From Variovorax sp037204085 (GTDB lineage: Bacteria > Pseudomonadota > Gammaproteobacteria > Burkholderiales > Burkholderiaceae_C), in NCBI RefSeq assembly GCF_037204085.1, contig NZ_JBBCBW010000005.1, forward strand, positions 1 to 64,000: a stretch of DNA of 64,000 nucleotides. The letters are read 5' to 3'. The notes beneath the pieces are model-generated. The model worked only from the letters and a program-made list of their open reading frames with translations. It ran no database searches and was not told the DNA's origin. Of the stretch, positions 9,101 through 16,321 are shown piece after piece; positions within the stretch are counted from its first letter, which is position 1; the number at the start of each line of letters is the position of its first letter. Both the position numbers and the translations under genes were made by a program.

Positions 9101-9229
9101 GGCTTCACCCTGGCGCTCGGCGACAGGACGAGCGTGTATGGCGAAGTGGGCAAGCTGTGGGCCTCGGGCGGTGACACCAGGGTGAAGAGCTCGATCAATG
9201 CATCGGTGGGCGTGCGCGTGAAGTGGTGA
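6113..9229 (+). CDS. Autotransporter with glycine-rich (PGRS-like) passenger
   Basis: A 1,038-aa type V secretion protein. I start at the GTG at 6113 because it follows GGAAGAGG and opens with NKTIRVFWN, like the extended signal-peptide region of autotransporters, followed by a hydrophobic stretch (IALSVLLLGAALALPAGA). Residues ~50-400 are glycine/alanine blocks of GGAGGAGG type. One autotransporter-associated beta-strand repeat (GAGTLTLSGANTYTGATRV) lies near residue 485. The C-terminal ~275 residues are an autotransporter beta-barrel (ERRAWARVLSTDID to the final VGVRVKW, ending in an aromatic residue). The product should be surface-exposed, perhaps an adhesin. The 453 bp upstream (5660-6112) hold no gene; I could not pick a convincing promoter. 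Confidence 0.88.
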   Translation: MNKTIRVFWNSPVDTPPVDTVGTVDGHSLHAIALSVLLLGAALALPAGAAGGTGGQPVGETTLHAGDGGSDGQGGSGGLNDTSVNAHGGDGGASTEAGPSAGSAADIGSFGGATPGAGGAAGAATTEVSPGVWQGDAGGAGQSQTGDLGGGNGYGGGGGGGQIGNAMSPATTAATFSATGGAGGAGGNGYWAAGGGGAGGHGATLLDPLADATASGVFTGGAGGAGGDAFSQAGGGGSGGSGLWLRSATPGRTLTHSGTSAGGAGGAGGAELLPARSNAAGGGGGAGGAGLTLAGSTALTVVNTGQLLGGAGGAGGAGGGGVGGTGTPGNGGDGGAGLASAGAGGAIVVNSGTIAGGAGGAGGASSNGGPAGLPGAGGAGVRGADLDLQNSGTLAGGLGGDGVTRAPAVAFTGGSSNRLVLNAGGTLLGAVAIDSGASARLVAGTNGLDLGNALLLGGTGTIDSNGHGLGWSGPISGAGELVKVGAGTLTLSGANTYTGATRVAAGSLRAGAANTFSSASAFTVDAGAVLDLAGHSQTIAGMASAGTVSLLSGSPGATLTVQGPWVGNGGTLRLGTALGGSGSLSDRLILSGCTAIASGTTNIQVTNLGGLGALTVGSGIEVVTAMNGATTTAQTTRDAFRLAGGHVDAGAYEYRLHAGDASGAGENWYLRSTTTVVPPGDGGKTPTDGGGGAAAPGDEGLAAPGPVLGLVVPTYRAEAALYAALPSQLRQGNLAMIGDLHKRIGDDDAKGTAATSTNPAGSERRAWARVLSTDIDIRQGGTVSPSSKGRLTGFQAGTDLMAATNWRAGLYVGQLDGDARVNGFASGLQNQHVGRNDLRSQYFGIYGTYTGNGGFYADAVVQSGRHRYTVEPVLGAGVEGKGRSLLGSIEVGQAFALGASGWSVEPQLQLVHQHMDLDNSVIPGAIVQPEADSGWIVRAGVRVKGTVATGVGTLQPYGRFNVYRSSSGADIARFVNGASRTDIASSTGGTSTELAGGFTLALGDRTSVYGEVGKLWASGGDTRVKSSINASVGVRVKW

Positions 9230-9396
9230 GGCGAGCATTGCCGCGTGCGCTGGCGCAGTGGCCGGAATCCGACTGCGCCAGCACACCGACGCGGTGTCTA
9301 CCTACAACAAAGCCTGCATGAAAGAGCCACGTTCGGCATGCAGGCGGGCGACGGCGCGCCTGGCATCCAACATCGACATTGATTGGGGCCCGGCGA

Positions 9397-10542
9397 ATGC
9401 CCACCATGAACAAGCTCAAGCATCTACCCCGCCTTTTCAAGGAGGCGGCCATGGCCTGGGTCGACGACTTCGCTCCCAGCATGGGCGCGGCGATCTCGTA
9501 CTACACGATGTTCTCGCTCGCGCCCTTGCTGGTGATCGTCATTGCGGTGGCGGGCGCGCTCTTCGGCACCGAGGCCGTGCAGGGCCAGATTGCCGCGCAG
9601 CTCTCGGGACTGATCGGGCAGGAGGGCGCGCAGGCGGTTCAGGCCCTGGTCAAGAGCGCCAACGAGCCGTCTCGCGGACTGATTGCCGGCGCCATCAGCG
9701 TGGTGGTGTTGATCGTCGGCGCCACCACTGTGTTTGCCGAACTGCAAAGCGCGCTCGACCGCATCTGGCATGTGCCCGAACGCGCGAAGCCGAGCGGCGT
9801 ATGGGGCATTCTGCGTGCCCGGGTGCTGTCGTTCGGCCTGATTCTGGGGCTGGCCTTTCTGCTGATGGTGTCGCTCGTTGTCAGCGCCGTGCTGGCGGCT
9901 GTGGGCAGCTGGAGCAGCGGGCTTTTTCCGGGGTGGGAGCTTTTGCTGCAGGTTGCCAATGCGCTGGTCACGCTGGGCATTCTCACGCTGCTGTTCGCAA
10001 TGATCTTCAAGCTGATGCCGAGCACGCCCATTGCATGGCCCGACGTGTGGATTGGCGCGGCGGTAACCGCGGTTCTCTTCGAGGTCGGCAAGGTGCTCAT
10101 TGGCCTGTACCTCGGAAAAAGCAGCGTCAGCGAATCGTTTGCGGCGGCCGGTTCGCTGGTGGTGCTGCTGGCCTGGGTGTATTACGCCGCGCAGATCTTC
10201 CTGCTGGGCGCGGAGTTCACCAAGGTCTACGCCAACGCCCAGGGCTCGGTCGCAGCCTCCAGGGCGCAGGCTGCGACAGAGGCCGCAGCGGAGCAGGCCC
10301 GCATGGGCACAGACGGCGCCGCTGCACGGCAGCCCGCAACGGAGAAGCTCGAGGCCATCGAGAAGATGGAAAACGCGCAGCGGGCACTCGAGGTGCGCAC
10401 AAGGAAGGCCACTGCCAAGCTGCTGCAGCAGGCCATCGGCCTGTTTGCAATCAGCGTGACGACCACGCTGCTTGCGCGGCGGCGCAAGCAGCGCCGCCGC
10501 CGTGCCGCGCGCATGCAACGGGAAATCCGCCGCACGGGGTGA
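9397..10542 (+). CDS. YihY/BrkB-family inner-membrane protein
   Basis: A 381-aa protein with several strongly hydrophobic segments typical of the YihY/virulence factor BrkB family: FAPSMGAAISYYTMFSLAP at the N-terminus, then VVVLIVGATTVFAELQSALDRIW, and SLVVLLAWVYYAAQIFLLGAEFTKVYA as the last membrane region. The C-terminal ~90 residues are a charged Ala-rich cytoplasmic tail followed by one more hydrophobic stretch and an Arg-rich end. ATG 9397 is chosen over the TTG at 9379; ATG 9406 is also possible. The family's molecular role is not settled. It is convergent with the NAD salvage operon (15-bp gap). Confidence 0.88.
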   Translation: MPTMNKLKHLPRLFKEAAMAWVDDFAPSMGAAISYYTMFSLAPLLVIVIAVAGALFGTEAVQGQIAAQLSGLIGQEGAQAVQALVKSANEPSRGLIAGAISVVVLIVGATTVFAELQSALDRIWHVPERAKPSGVWGILRARVLSFGLILGLAFLLMVSLVVSAVLAAVGSWSSGLFPGWELLLQVANALVTLGILTLLFAMIFKLMPSTPIAWPDVWIGAAVTAVLFEVGKVLIGLYLGKSSVSESFAAAGSLVVLLAWVYYAAQIFLLGAEFTKVYANAQGSVAASRAQAATEAAAEQARMGTDGAAARQPATEKLEAIEKMENAQRALEVRTRKATAKLLQQAIGLFAISVTTTLLARRRKQRRRRAARMQREIRRTG

Positions 10543-10557
10543 GGCGGGATCCGGTGC

Positions 10558-11640
10558 TCACTCAGACCGCGTCAGCCCGAAGAAGGAATCGAGTATGTGA
10601 AAGTGATCGTCATGGAACTGGTCTTCCATGCCGGCCAGTTTTGCAATGGGCACCCACTCGGCGGATGACGCGTCGTCGCCGGCCGTCAGCTCCGGCGGGC
10701 GGCGCGGGCCCAGGTCGAACCAATGCGCGTGGGTAATGACGCGGCCCTTCTGGCTGCGGTCCGGGTTGTCGAACACCTGCACCGCCTTGAATGCGCTTTG
10801 AATGTCGCTGTCGAGCAGGCGCAAGCCGGTTTCCTCGTCGAGCTCGCGCAGGGCCGACTGCCACACCGTTTCTCGCGGCTCGAGATAGCCGCCCGGCACC
10901 GCCAGCATGCCCTTGCCCGGGGAGCGGCCACGCCGGATCAGCAGCACCTGGTCGCCGCACTGAACCACCGTGTCGACCGTGACGAAGATGACAGGGTAGG
11001 GCGTGCCGGCCCACATGGCCTTGTCCTGGCGCAGGCTCTCCCATTCCTGCACCAGCGCGGCATAGTGCGGCAGCTTCGCCCAGGCGCTCAGGAACTGCAG
11101 CGTGCTGGCGGGCGCCTGGCTCACCAATGCGGCCAACGCCGGCTCCAGCGACCCATCGGCCGCTGCTCCAAAGTACGCATCGCGCAAGGCGCTGGCGTGA
11201 ATGTCGCCCTGCAAGCCGGTGTCGTCGAGCGTCCATTGCGGAAAGTCGCGCAGGTACACGCTGGTCGCGTCCTTCAGGTGGCCTACCAGCACCACCGACG
11301 GTTGGCCGGGGTACATCTCGGCCACGCCCTGCTTCACGGCGGCCACCCAGCGTGCCTGGTCGTAGTAGTCGCGCACGGGCAGGAACTTCACGCGCTCCCG
11401 GTCCGCCGGCGGAAGCGCGAGGCGGATCATTTCCGCACGCTCCTCCCAGGTGAAAGGGTTGCGCGGCGTGCGGGCCTGGAAAGACGAGCCCAACACCACG
11501 ACGCACTCGGGCGCCGAGGCCAAAGCGCGCCGCAGCAGCGCCAGCTGGGCGTTGTGGAAGATCTGGAACCGGCCGATGTAGACGGCGACGTCGTGCGTCC
11601 GGGATGGTGCTTCAGGTGTGGCTTGTTGTTGGTTTGTCAT
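10558..11640 (-). CDS. nadM: Bifunctional NMN adenylyltransferase / Nudix hydrolase
   Basis: A 360-aa protein starting at MTNQQQ, 7 bp after nadE. Residues ~15-200 are a NadM-type nucleotidyltransferase, with GRFQIFHNAQ as the HxGH-region variant and RTPRNPFTWEERAEM as the second substrate-binding stretch. Residues ~215-350 are a Nudix domain with a complete Nudix box at 250-273 (GGYLEPRETVWQ then RELDEETG). Enzymes of this fusion type make NAD from NMN and ATP, and their Nudix part cleaves ADP-ribose-type compounds. It is the last gene of the NAD salvage operon and thus probably under NrtR control. Confidence 0.9.
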   Translation of the reverse strand: MTNQQQATPEAPSRTHDVAVYIGRFQIFHNAQLALLRRALASAPECVVVLGSSFQARTPRNPFTWEERAEMIRLALPPADRERVKFLPVRDYYDQARWVAAVKQGVAEMYPGQPSVVLVGHLKDATSVYLRDFPQWTLDDTGLQGDIHASALRDAYFGAAADGSLEPALAALVSQAPASTLQFLSAWAKLPHYAALVQEWESLRQDKAMWAGTPYPVIFVTVDTVVQCGDQVLLIRRGRSPGKGMLAVPGGYLEPRETVWQSALRELDEETGLRLLDSDIQSAFKAVQVFDNPDRSQKGRVITHAHWFDLGPRRPPELTAGDDASSAEWVPIAKLAGMEDQFHDDHFHILDSFFGLTRSE

Positions 11641-11647
11641 GGGGTTC

Positions 11648-13348
11648 TCAAGACAGTTTGGCTGCAATCGGCATCTGGCGTCCGGAGCCGAAGGCTCGCG
11701 CCCTGACCCGGACGATCGGCGGCGATTGCCGCCGCTTGTATTCGTTGCGCGCGACCATGCCGCGGATGCGCTCGACAAGCGCTTCGCCGGAAGGCTGCGC
11801 CCGCAGGGTGTCGACGAATTCGCGCGCCTCCTGGTACTCGTGCTGTGCGAGCCGCGGCCCCTCGATCAGCAGCTTGAGGATCTGATCGAGCACGGGATAG
11901 GGCGGCAGGCTGTCGACATCCTTCTGGCCCGGCGCCAGCTCGGCCGAGGGCTCCTTGTCGATGATGGCCTGGGGAATGATCTCTCTGCCCGCTGTTTCGT
12001 TCAAGTGCCGCGAGAGAGCGAACACCTCGGTCTTGTAGAGATCGCCGATCAGGCCCAGGCCGCCGTTGGTGTCGCCATAGAGCGTGCAATAGCCGACCGA
12101 GATCTCGGACTTGTTGCCCGTGGTCAGCAGCAGGTGGCCGAAGCTGTTGGAGTACTCCATGAGAGTGGTGCCCCGTACGCGCGCCTGAAGGTTCTCCAGC
12201 GCCACGCCGTGCAGCTCGCCGCCGAATGCCGATTCGAAACCTTGCGTGAACTGCGACACGATGCCCGCAATGGCATGGTGCTTCAGCGGCACGCCCAGGT
12301 TGCGGCACAGGGCTTCGGAGTCGCTGACCGAACCTTCCGATGAAAAGCTCGACGGCATCGTGATGCCGACCACGTTCTCTGCCCCTAGCGCTTCGACCGC
12401 CAGCGCCAGCGTCAGCGCCGAATCGATGCCGCCCGACGAGCCCACGACCGCCTGGCTGAAGCCGCAGCGCCGTGCATAGTCGCGCAGGCCCAGCACGATC
12501 TGCTGGCGGTAGAACTCCAGGGCGGACAAGCCCTCCGGTGCCACCGGCGACGGAGCCTTGCCGGCCGGCGTCAAGAAGCGGCCCTTGTCGAAACACAGCG
12601 TGCTCACATCCTCCGCAAAGCGGCGAGCCTCGTACACCACACCGGCCTGCGGCTCGACCGCAAACGACGCGCCGTCGTACACGAGCTGGTCATGGCCGCC
12701 CACCTGGTTGACGTAGAGAATCGGCAGGCCATTGCGACGGCTGGCTGCGCCGAAGATCTGGTGCCGCTGCTCGCGCTTGCCAATGTTCGAAGGGCTCGCG
12801 TTGATCGACACCACAAGGTCGGGCGCCGCATCGCGCATGCGTTCGAACGGATTCACGAGGTAGTCCTGTCCCTCGTCATTCCAGCCGTCTTCGCAGATCA
12901 GCAGGCCCACCTGAAAGTCGCGGATGCGAAGCACGCGCGCCACGTCGGGCCCCGGTTCGAAGTGCCGGCGCTCGTCGAAGATGTTGTAGGTTGGCAGCAA
13001 CTGCTTGGCGTATTCGAGCAGCACTTCGCCCCCGCGAATGACGCGCAGCACGTTGCGAAGCTTCTTGCCTGCGCCTTCGCGCCGTGCCGGCAACCCCACG
13101 GCCCAGTGCAGCGCCGGCATCTGGCGGGATGCCGACAGAAGCTCTTCGAAAGCGGCCTCCACGCGGTCCATGAAGCCTTCTTCTTCCAGCAGGTCGGCCG
13201 GGTAGTAGGCGGTGAGCGACATCTCGGAAAACACGACCAGGTCGGCTTCTTCGGACGAGGCCTTGCGCGCAGCCTCGATCATTCGCGCGGCATTGCCGCG
13301 CAGGTCGCCAATTGTGTAGTTGAGTTGGGCGGCGGTGATTCGGAGCAT
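11648..13348 (-). CDS. nadE: Glutamine-dependent NAD+ synthetase
   Basis: A 566-aa two-domain enzyme that amidates nicotinic acid adenine dinucleotide to NAD using glutamine. The N-terminal nitrilase-type glutaminase has the expected triad: Glu42 (FSEMSLTAYYP), Lys115 (YAKQLLPTYN) and Cys152 (LLICEDGWND). The C-terminal synthetase has the ATP-pyrophosphatase loop GSSGGIDSALT at ~303-313 and TTGNKSEISVGYCTLYGDTNGG. I start at MLRITAAQ, 5 bp after the pncB stop, rather than at upstream in-frame codons, because the family begins at this strand. The length is normal. Confidence 0.95.
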   Translation of the reverse strand: MLRITAAQLNYTIGDLRGNAARMIEAARKASSEEADLVVFSEMSLTAYYPADLLEEEGFMDRVEAAFEELLSASRQMPALHWAVGLPARREGAGKKLRNVLRVIRGGEVLLEYAKQLLPTYNIFDERRHFEPGPDVARVLRIRDFQVGLLICEDGWNDEGQDYLVNPFERMRDAAPDLVVSINASPSNIGKREQRHQIFGAASRRNGLPILYVNQVGGHDQLVYDGASFAVEPQAGVVYEARRFAEDVSTLCFDKGRFLTPAGKAPSPVAPEGLSALEFYRQQIVLGLRDYARRCGFSQAVVGSSGGIDSALTLALAVEALGAENVVGITMPSSFSSEGSVSDSEALCRNLGVPLKHHAIAGIVSQFTQGFESAFGGELHGVALENLQARVRGTTLMEYSNSFGHLLLTTGNKSEISVGYCTLYGDTNGGLGLIGDLYKTEVFALSRHLNETAGREIIPQAIIDKEPSAELAPGQKDVDSLPPYPVLDQILKLLIEGPRLAQHEYQEAREFVDTLRAQPSGEALVERIRGMVARNEYKRRQSPPIVRVRARAFGSGRQMPIAAKLS

Positions 13349-13353
13349 GGCTC

Positions 13354-14541
13354 TCAACTTTCGATGTGAAACACCTGGCGCAGATAAGCCAGGAAGGTCT
13401 GGTCTTCGCACAGCGTCTTGCCCGGGCTGTCGGACAGCTTGGCCACGGGTTGGCCATTGCATCCGGTGAGCTTCATCACGATGTTCAGCGGCGTAAGGCC
13501 CACGTCATTGGTGAGGTTGGTGCCTATGCCAAAGCCGGTCTGCGTGCGGTCGGCGAAGGTGCGGTACAGCCGGATGGCCGTCTGCAGATCGAGCCCGTCG
13601 GAGAACACCAGCCGCTTGGTGTGCGCATCGATGCGCAGCCTTGTGTAGTGCGCCAGCGCCTTCTCGCCCCAGACGACCGGGTCGCCCGAGTCGTGGCGAA
13701 GGCCGTCGAACAGCTTGGCAAAGTACAGGTCGAAGTCGGCCAGGAAGGCGTCCATGCCGACCACGTCTGTCAGCGCCACACCCAGGTCGCCGCGGTACTC
13801 CTGCACCCAGCCTTCGAGCGCCGCATTCTGGAAGTCGCGCAGCCGCACGCCCAGTGCCTGGTAGGTTTGCAGGTATTCGTGGGCCATGGTGCCGATGGGC
13901 ACCAGCTCCAGCTCCTTGGCCAGCAGCACGTTGGAAGTGCCCTTGAAGTACATGGGCACTTCGCGCTTGAGCGTGGTGACCACCTCCCGCTGCCAGTCGC
14001 GCGAAAAACGGCGGCGTACGCCGAAGTCGAAAAACTCGAAAGGGTGCCGGGCCGCCGGCTCCTGGGCAAAGCCGCGCAGCAGTTCGATCTTGGCCTGCAG
14101 GCGCTTGCGGCCCTCGGCCAGAGCGGCCTCCGCATCGAAGCGGCGGAAATACAGCTCGTTGACCATCGCAAGAACGAAGATCTCGAACCCCATGGTGTGG
14201 ACTTGCGGCCCGACCGCCCGGATGTGCAGCGCATCGCCTTCCACCGTGGCCGAGATGAACTCGCGCTGAAAGCTGAAGATGCGCAGGAAGTCGACGAAGT
14301 CGCTCTTGATGTAGCGCAGGCTTCCCAGGTAGGCGAGTTCGCTGGGTGCAAAGCGCAGGGTGCAGAGGTGGTCGAACTGCTCGTTGACGTCCGAAAGCAG
14401 TTCGGCCAGCGGATAGGCGGGCTGGTTGCGGCAGACGAAGGTGTACTCGGCCTGCGTTTGCGGGTGGCTGTGCAGCATGGCCTGCCACATGGTGAACTTG
14501 TACAGGTCGGTGTCCAGCAGGCTGCGGATGATGGGTTGCAT
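13354..14541 (-). CDS. pncB: Nicotinate phosphoribosyltransferase
   Basis: A 395-aa enzyme that joins nicotinate to PRPP, forming nicotinate mononucleotide in the Preiss-Handler salvage route. Family marks are LLDTDLYKFTMWQAM at the N-terminus, GLRHDSGDPVVWGEKAL in the middle (active-site His region), KRLVFSDGLDL and GIGTNLTNDVG near the C-terminus. It lies 26 bp after the nicotinamidase-like gene and 5 bp before nadE, so the four genes form one operon. Confidence 0.95.
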   Translation of the reverse strand: MQPIIRSLLDTDLYKFTMWQAMLHSHPQTQAEYTFVCRNQPAYPLAELLSDVNEQFDHLCTLRFAPSELAYLGSLRYIKSDFVDFLRIFSFQREFISATVEGDALHIRAVGPQVHTMGFEIFVLAMVNELYFRRFDAEAALAEGRKRLQAKIELLRGFAQEPAARHPFEFFDFGVRRRFSRDWQREVVTTLKREVPMYFKGTSNVLLAKELELVPIGTMAHEYLQTYQALGVRLRDFQNAALEGWVQEYRGDLGVALTDVVGMDAFLADFDLYFAKLFDGLRHDSGDPVVWGEKALAHYTRLRIDAHTKRLVFSDGLDLQTAIRLYRTFADRTQTGFGIGTNLTNDVGLTPLNIVMKLTGCNGQPVAKLSDSPGKTLCEDQTFLAYLRQVFHIES

Positions 14542-14567
14542 GGTGTGGTCCTTCGCTGTTCGTTCGG

Positions 14568-15431
14568 TCAGGTGTTGGCGGTCAATATGGAAAGCACTTC
14601 GGCGCTGGTGAGAAGCCGGGCGCCGCGGTCGCCCATGTCTTGCAAGAACGCCTGGTGCTGCGCCTCGAAGCCGGTTACCGGGCTCATGCAATCGGTAACG
14701 AGCACCAGCTTGGCGCAATTGCCGGAGGGCAGGTTGGCGGCAATGTGCTCGGTGGTGGCCTTCACGCAATGGCTGCTGGCTTCGCCGGCAATCACGATCA
14801 GGTCGGCCCGGTCGAGCGACTCCACCAGCGGCATGTTGAGCAGGGTGGCGGGGTCGTCCTCGTCCGGCACTTCGGCCTGAATGGCGCTGTAGTGTTCGGT
14901 CCAGGGGTTGCTGCCCTTGCCGACCTTTTCCACTACGCGCAGTTGCTCGTCTTCCCAAGCGTTGTAGGCGGCCTTGACCGCGGGGTGCACGTTGTGGCCC
15001 CAGCTGCCGATCTCGCAATGCACCGGCCACACCATCAGCGTGTAGCGGCCCCGGCGCTCGAGCTCGTCGATATAGGCCAGCGCCCGGGGCAGGGCAGCAG
15101 GGTCGCGCGGACGGTAGTCGCCGGCATTGACCTGGGCCGCAGTGATCGAGGTGAATGGCGGCACACCCCCGCCGTCGCGCGTTTGCCAGAACGTAGGGTG
15201 CGCAATGTCGAGCCGGTGGTGTGAATCCAGCGTGACGGTGATACCGCCAATGCCTTGCGCGCCCTCGCGAATGAGTTGGGCCAGCCGCAGCATGTCGGCA
15301 TGTGCACCCGCAACCGGCAGGGCCGGCTGCAACGGCGCGCCCGTGGCTGCGTCTGCCGGAAGCCAGTTGGCCGGAAGGTCGCAGAAGTCGTTCTGCGGAT
15401 CGATCAGAAGGAGTTGGATGTTCTGCTTCAT
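14568..15431 (-). CDS. pncA: Isochorismatase-family cysteine hydrolase, probable nicotinamidase
   Basis: A 287-aa protein with the cysteine hydrolase core: Asp11 in LLLIDPQNDF and nucleophile Cys222 in VIAGEASSHCVKATTEH, plus metal-site-like DSHH (69-72) and HCEIGSWGHNV. It is longer than the ~210-aa nicotinamidase of enteric bacteria, as some NAD-cluster homologues are. Position as first gene before pncB and nadE and behind NrtR-type operators supports nicotinamide-to-nicotinate hydrolysis, but the substrate is inferred from context. The start at 15431 follows AGAGAAC; an upstream in-frame ATG at 15485 would lie inside the operator and is rejected. Confidence 0.8.
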   Translation of the reverse strand: MKQNIQLLLIDPQNDFCDLPANWLPADAATGAPLQPALPVAGAHADMLRLAQLIREGAQGIGGITVTLDSHHRLDIAHPTFWQTRDGGGVPPFTSITAAQVNAGDYRPRDPAALPRALAYIDELERRGRYTLMVWPVHCEIGSWGHNVHPAVKAAYNAWEDEQLRVVEKVGKGSNPWTEHYSAIQAEVPDEDDPATLLNMPLVESLDRADLIVIAGEASSHCVKATTEHIAANLPSGNCAKLVLVTDCMSPVTGFEAQHQAFLQDMGDRGARLLTSAEVLSILTANT

Positions 15432-15449
15432 GGTGTTCTCTTTGATAGA

Positions 15450-15486
15450 GTTGTACTGTGCAACTATATGGGTTGCATAGTACAAC
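15450..15486. promoter_or_regulatory. Two tandem NrtR-type operators before the NAD salvage operon
   Basis: Two near-palindromic 15-mers, GTTGTACTGTGCAAC (15450-15464) and GTTGCATAGTACAAC (15472-15486), have starts 22 bp apart (two helical turns). They fill the 69-bp gap between nrtR and the pncA-like gene, ending 19 bp before its start codon. A third copy precedes nrtR. The arrangement fits repression of the salvage operon by NrtR when NAD is plentiful; NrtR proteins respond to ADP-ribose. Confidence 0.8.
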
Positions 15487-15500
15487 TTAGTGGGAAGAAG

Positions 15501-16241
15501 TCAAGCGCCAAGCTCCGAGGCGTCGCGCGGGCTGAACGTGCGGGGGAACAGGGCTGCCTGAGACCGGTCGCGCAAGCGGTAACCCATGGCCGGCCGGCCG
15601 AAGGTGCCTTCTACGGTGCCGGCTTCTTCCATGAAGCCGGCGTCGAGCATCCGCTTGCGGAATGCGCTCTTGTCGACAGGGCGGCCCAGCACGACCTCAT
15701 AGGTGTGCTGCAACTGCGGCAGCGTGAAGGGTTCGCCCAGCAGAAAGGCGGGCAGCGAGGTGTATTCCACCTTGCTGCGCAGGCGGGCAATGGCGGCTTC
15801 GAGGATTTCGGCGTGATCGAAGGCCAGGCGCTTGCGGGCGGCCGCGGTGGCCTCGATCCATTCGACCTGCGCGGCGTTCGCTCCTTTTTCGAGCACCAGG
15901 TCCTGGCTCGGCACGAGCGCGAAGAACGCGTGCGTGGTCGACCAGCCCCGGGGGTCGCGGCTTGCGTCGCCCCAACTGCCCAGTTGCTCCAGGTACGGCG
16001 CGGAAACACCGGTTTTTTCTTGCAGCTTGCGCAAGGCGCAGCCGAGCAGGCTGGCGTCCTTGTCGACGTCGATGAACCCTCCCGGCAGGGCCCAGCGACC
16101 CGGGAACGGCTCGTGGGCATCGCTGGGGCGGCGCATCAGGACGACCTTCAGTTCATCTTCCAGCACGGTGAAGATGACGACGTCGACAGTGACCAGCGGC
16201 CTCGCGAATTTCAATTCGGCCGGTGTGTTGGAAGGTTTCAA
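15501..16241 (-). CDS. nrtR: NrtR, Nudix-related transcriptional repressor of NAD metabolism
   Basis: A 246-aa protein with an N-terminal Nudix fold (residues ~15-160) and a C-terminal winged helix (~165-240). The Nudix box is degenerate: the canonical REXXEE core reads RKLQEK, which fits a sensor domain that has lost hydrolase activity. The C-terminal part (FTLPQLQHTYEVVLGRPVDKSAFRKRML) matches the NrtR DNA-binding domain. It lies directly upstream of the NAD salvage genes on the same strand, and both its own upstream region and the gap to pncA carry the same 15-bp palindrome, so autoregulation is likely. Confidence 0.92.
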   Translation of the reverse strand: MKPSNTPAELKFARPLVTVDVVIFTVLEDELKVVLMRRPSDAHEPFPGRWALPGGFIDVDKDASLLGCALRKLQEKTGVSAPYLEQLGSWGDASRDPRGWSTTHAFFALVPSQDLVLEKGANAAQVEWIEATAAARKRLAFDHAEILEAAIARLRSKVEYTSLPAFLLGEPFTLPQLQHTYEVVLGRPVDKSAFRKRMLDAGFMEEAGTVEGTFGRPAMGYRLRDRSQAALFPRTFSPRDASELGA

Positions 16242-16264
16242 GACCGGGCCTCCTTTCTAAAGAG

Positions 16265-16279
16265 GTTGCACTGTACAAC
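16265..16279. promoter_or_regulatory. NrtR-type operator before nrtR
   Basis: GTTGCACTGTACAAC, matching the two copies in the nrtR-pncA gap at nearly every position. It lies 23 bp upstream of the nrtR start codon and 42 bp before the divergent two-HTH regulator gene, so NrtR probably controls its own gene and might affect the divergent one. Confidence 0.75.
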
Positions 16280-16321
16280 TCCAATGGACCGGCCGACAGG
16301 GCGGGTTAACCTCCGCGACCT

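Noticed and set aside
6092..9286. 1,064-codon open frame on the minus strand opposite the autotransporter
   Set aside because: It mirrors the glycine-codon-rich autotransporter (GGC/GCC complement), has no family likeness and no ribosome site. The plus strand has a clear signal region and beta-barrel.
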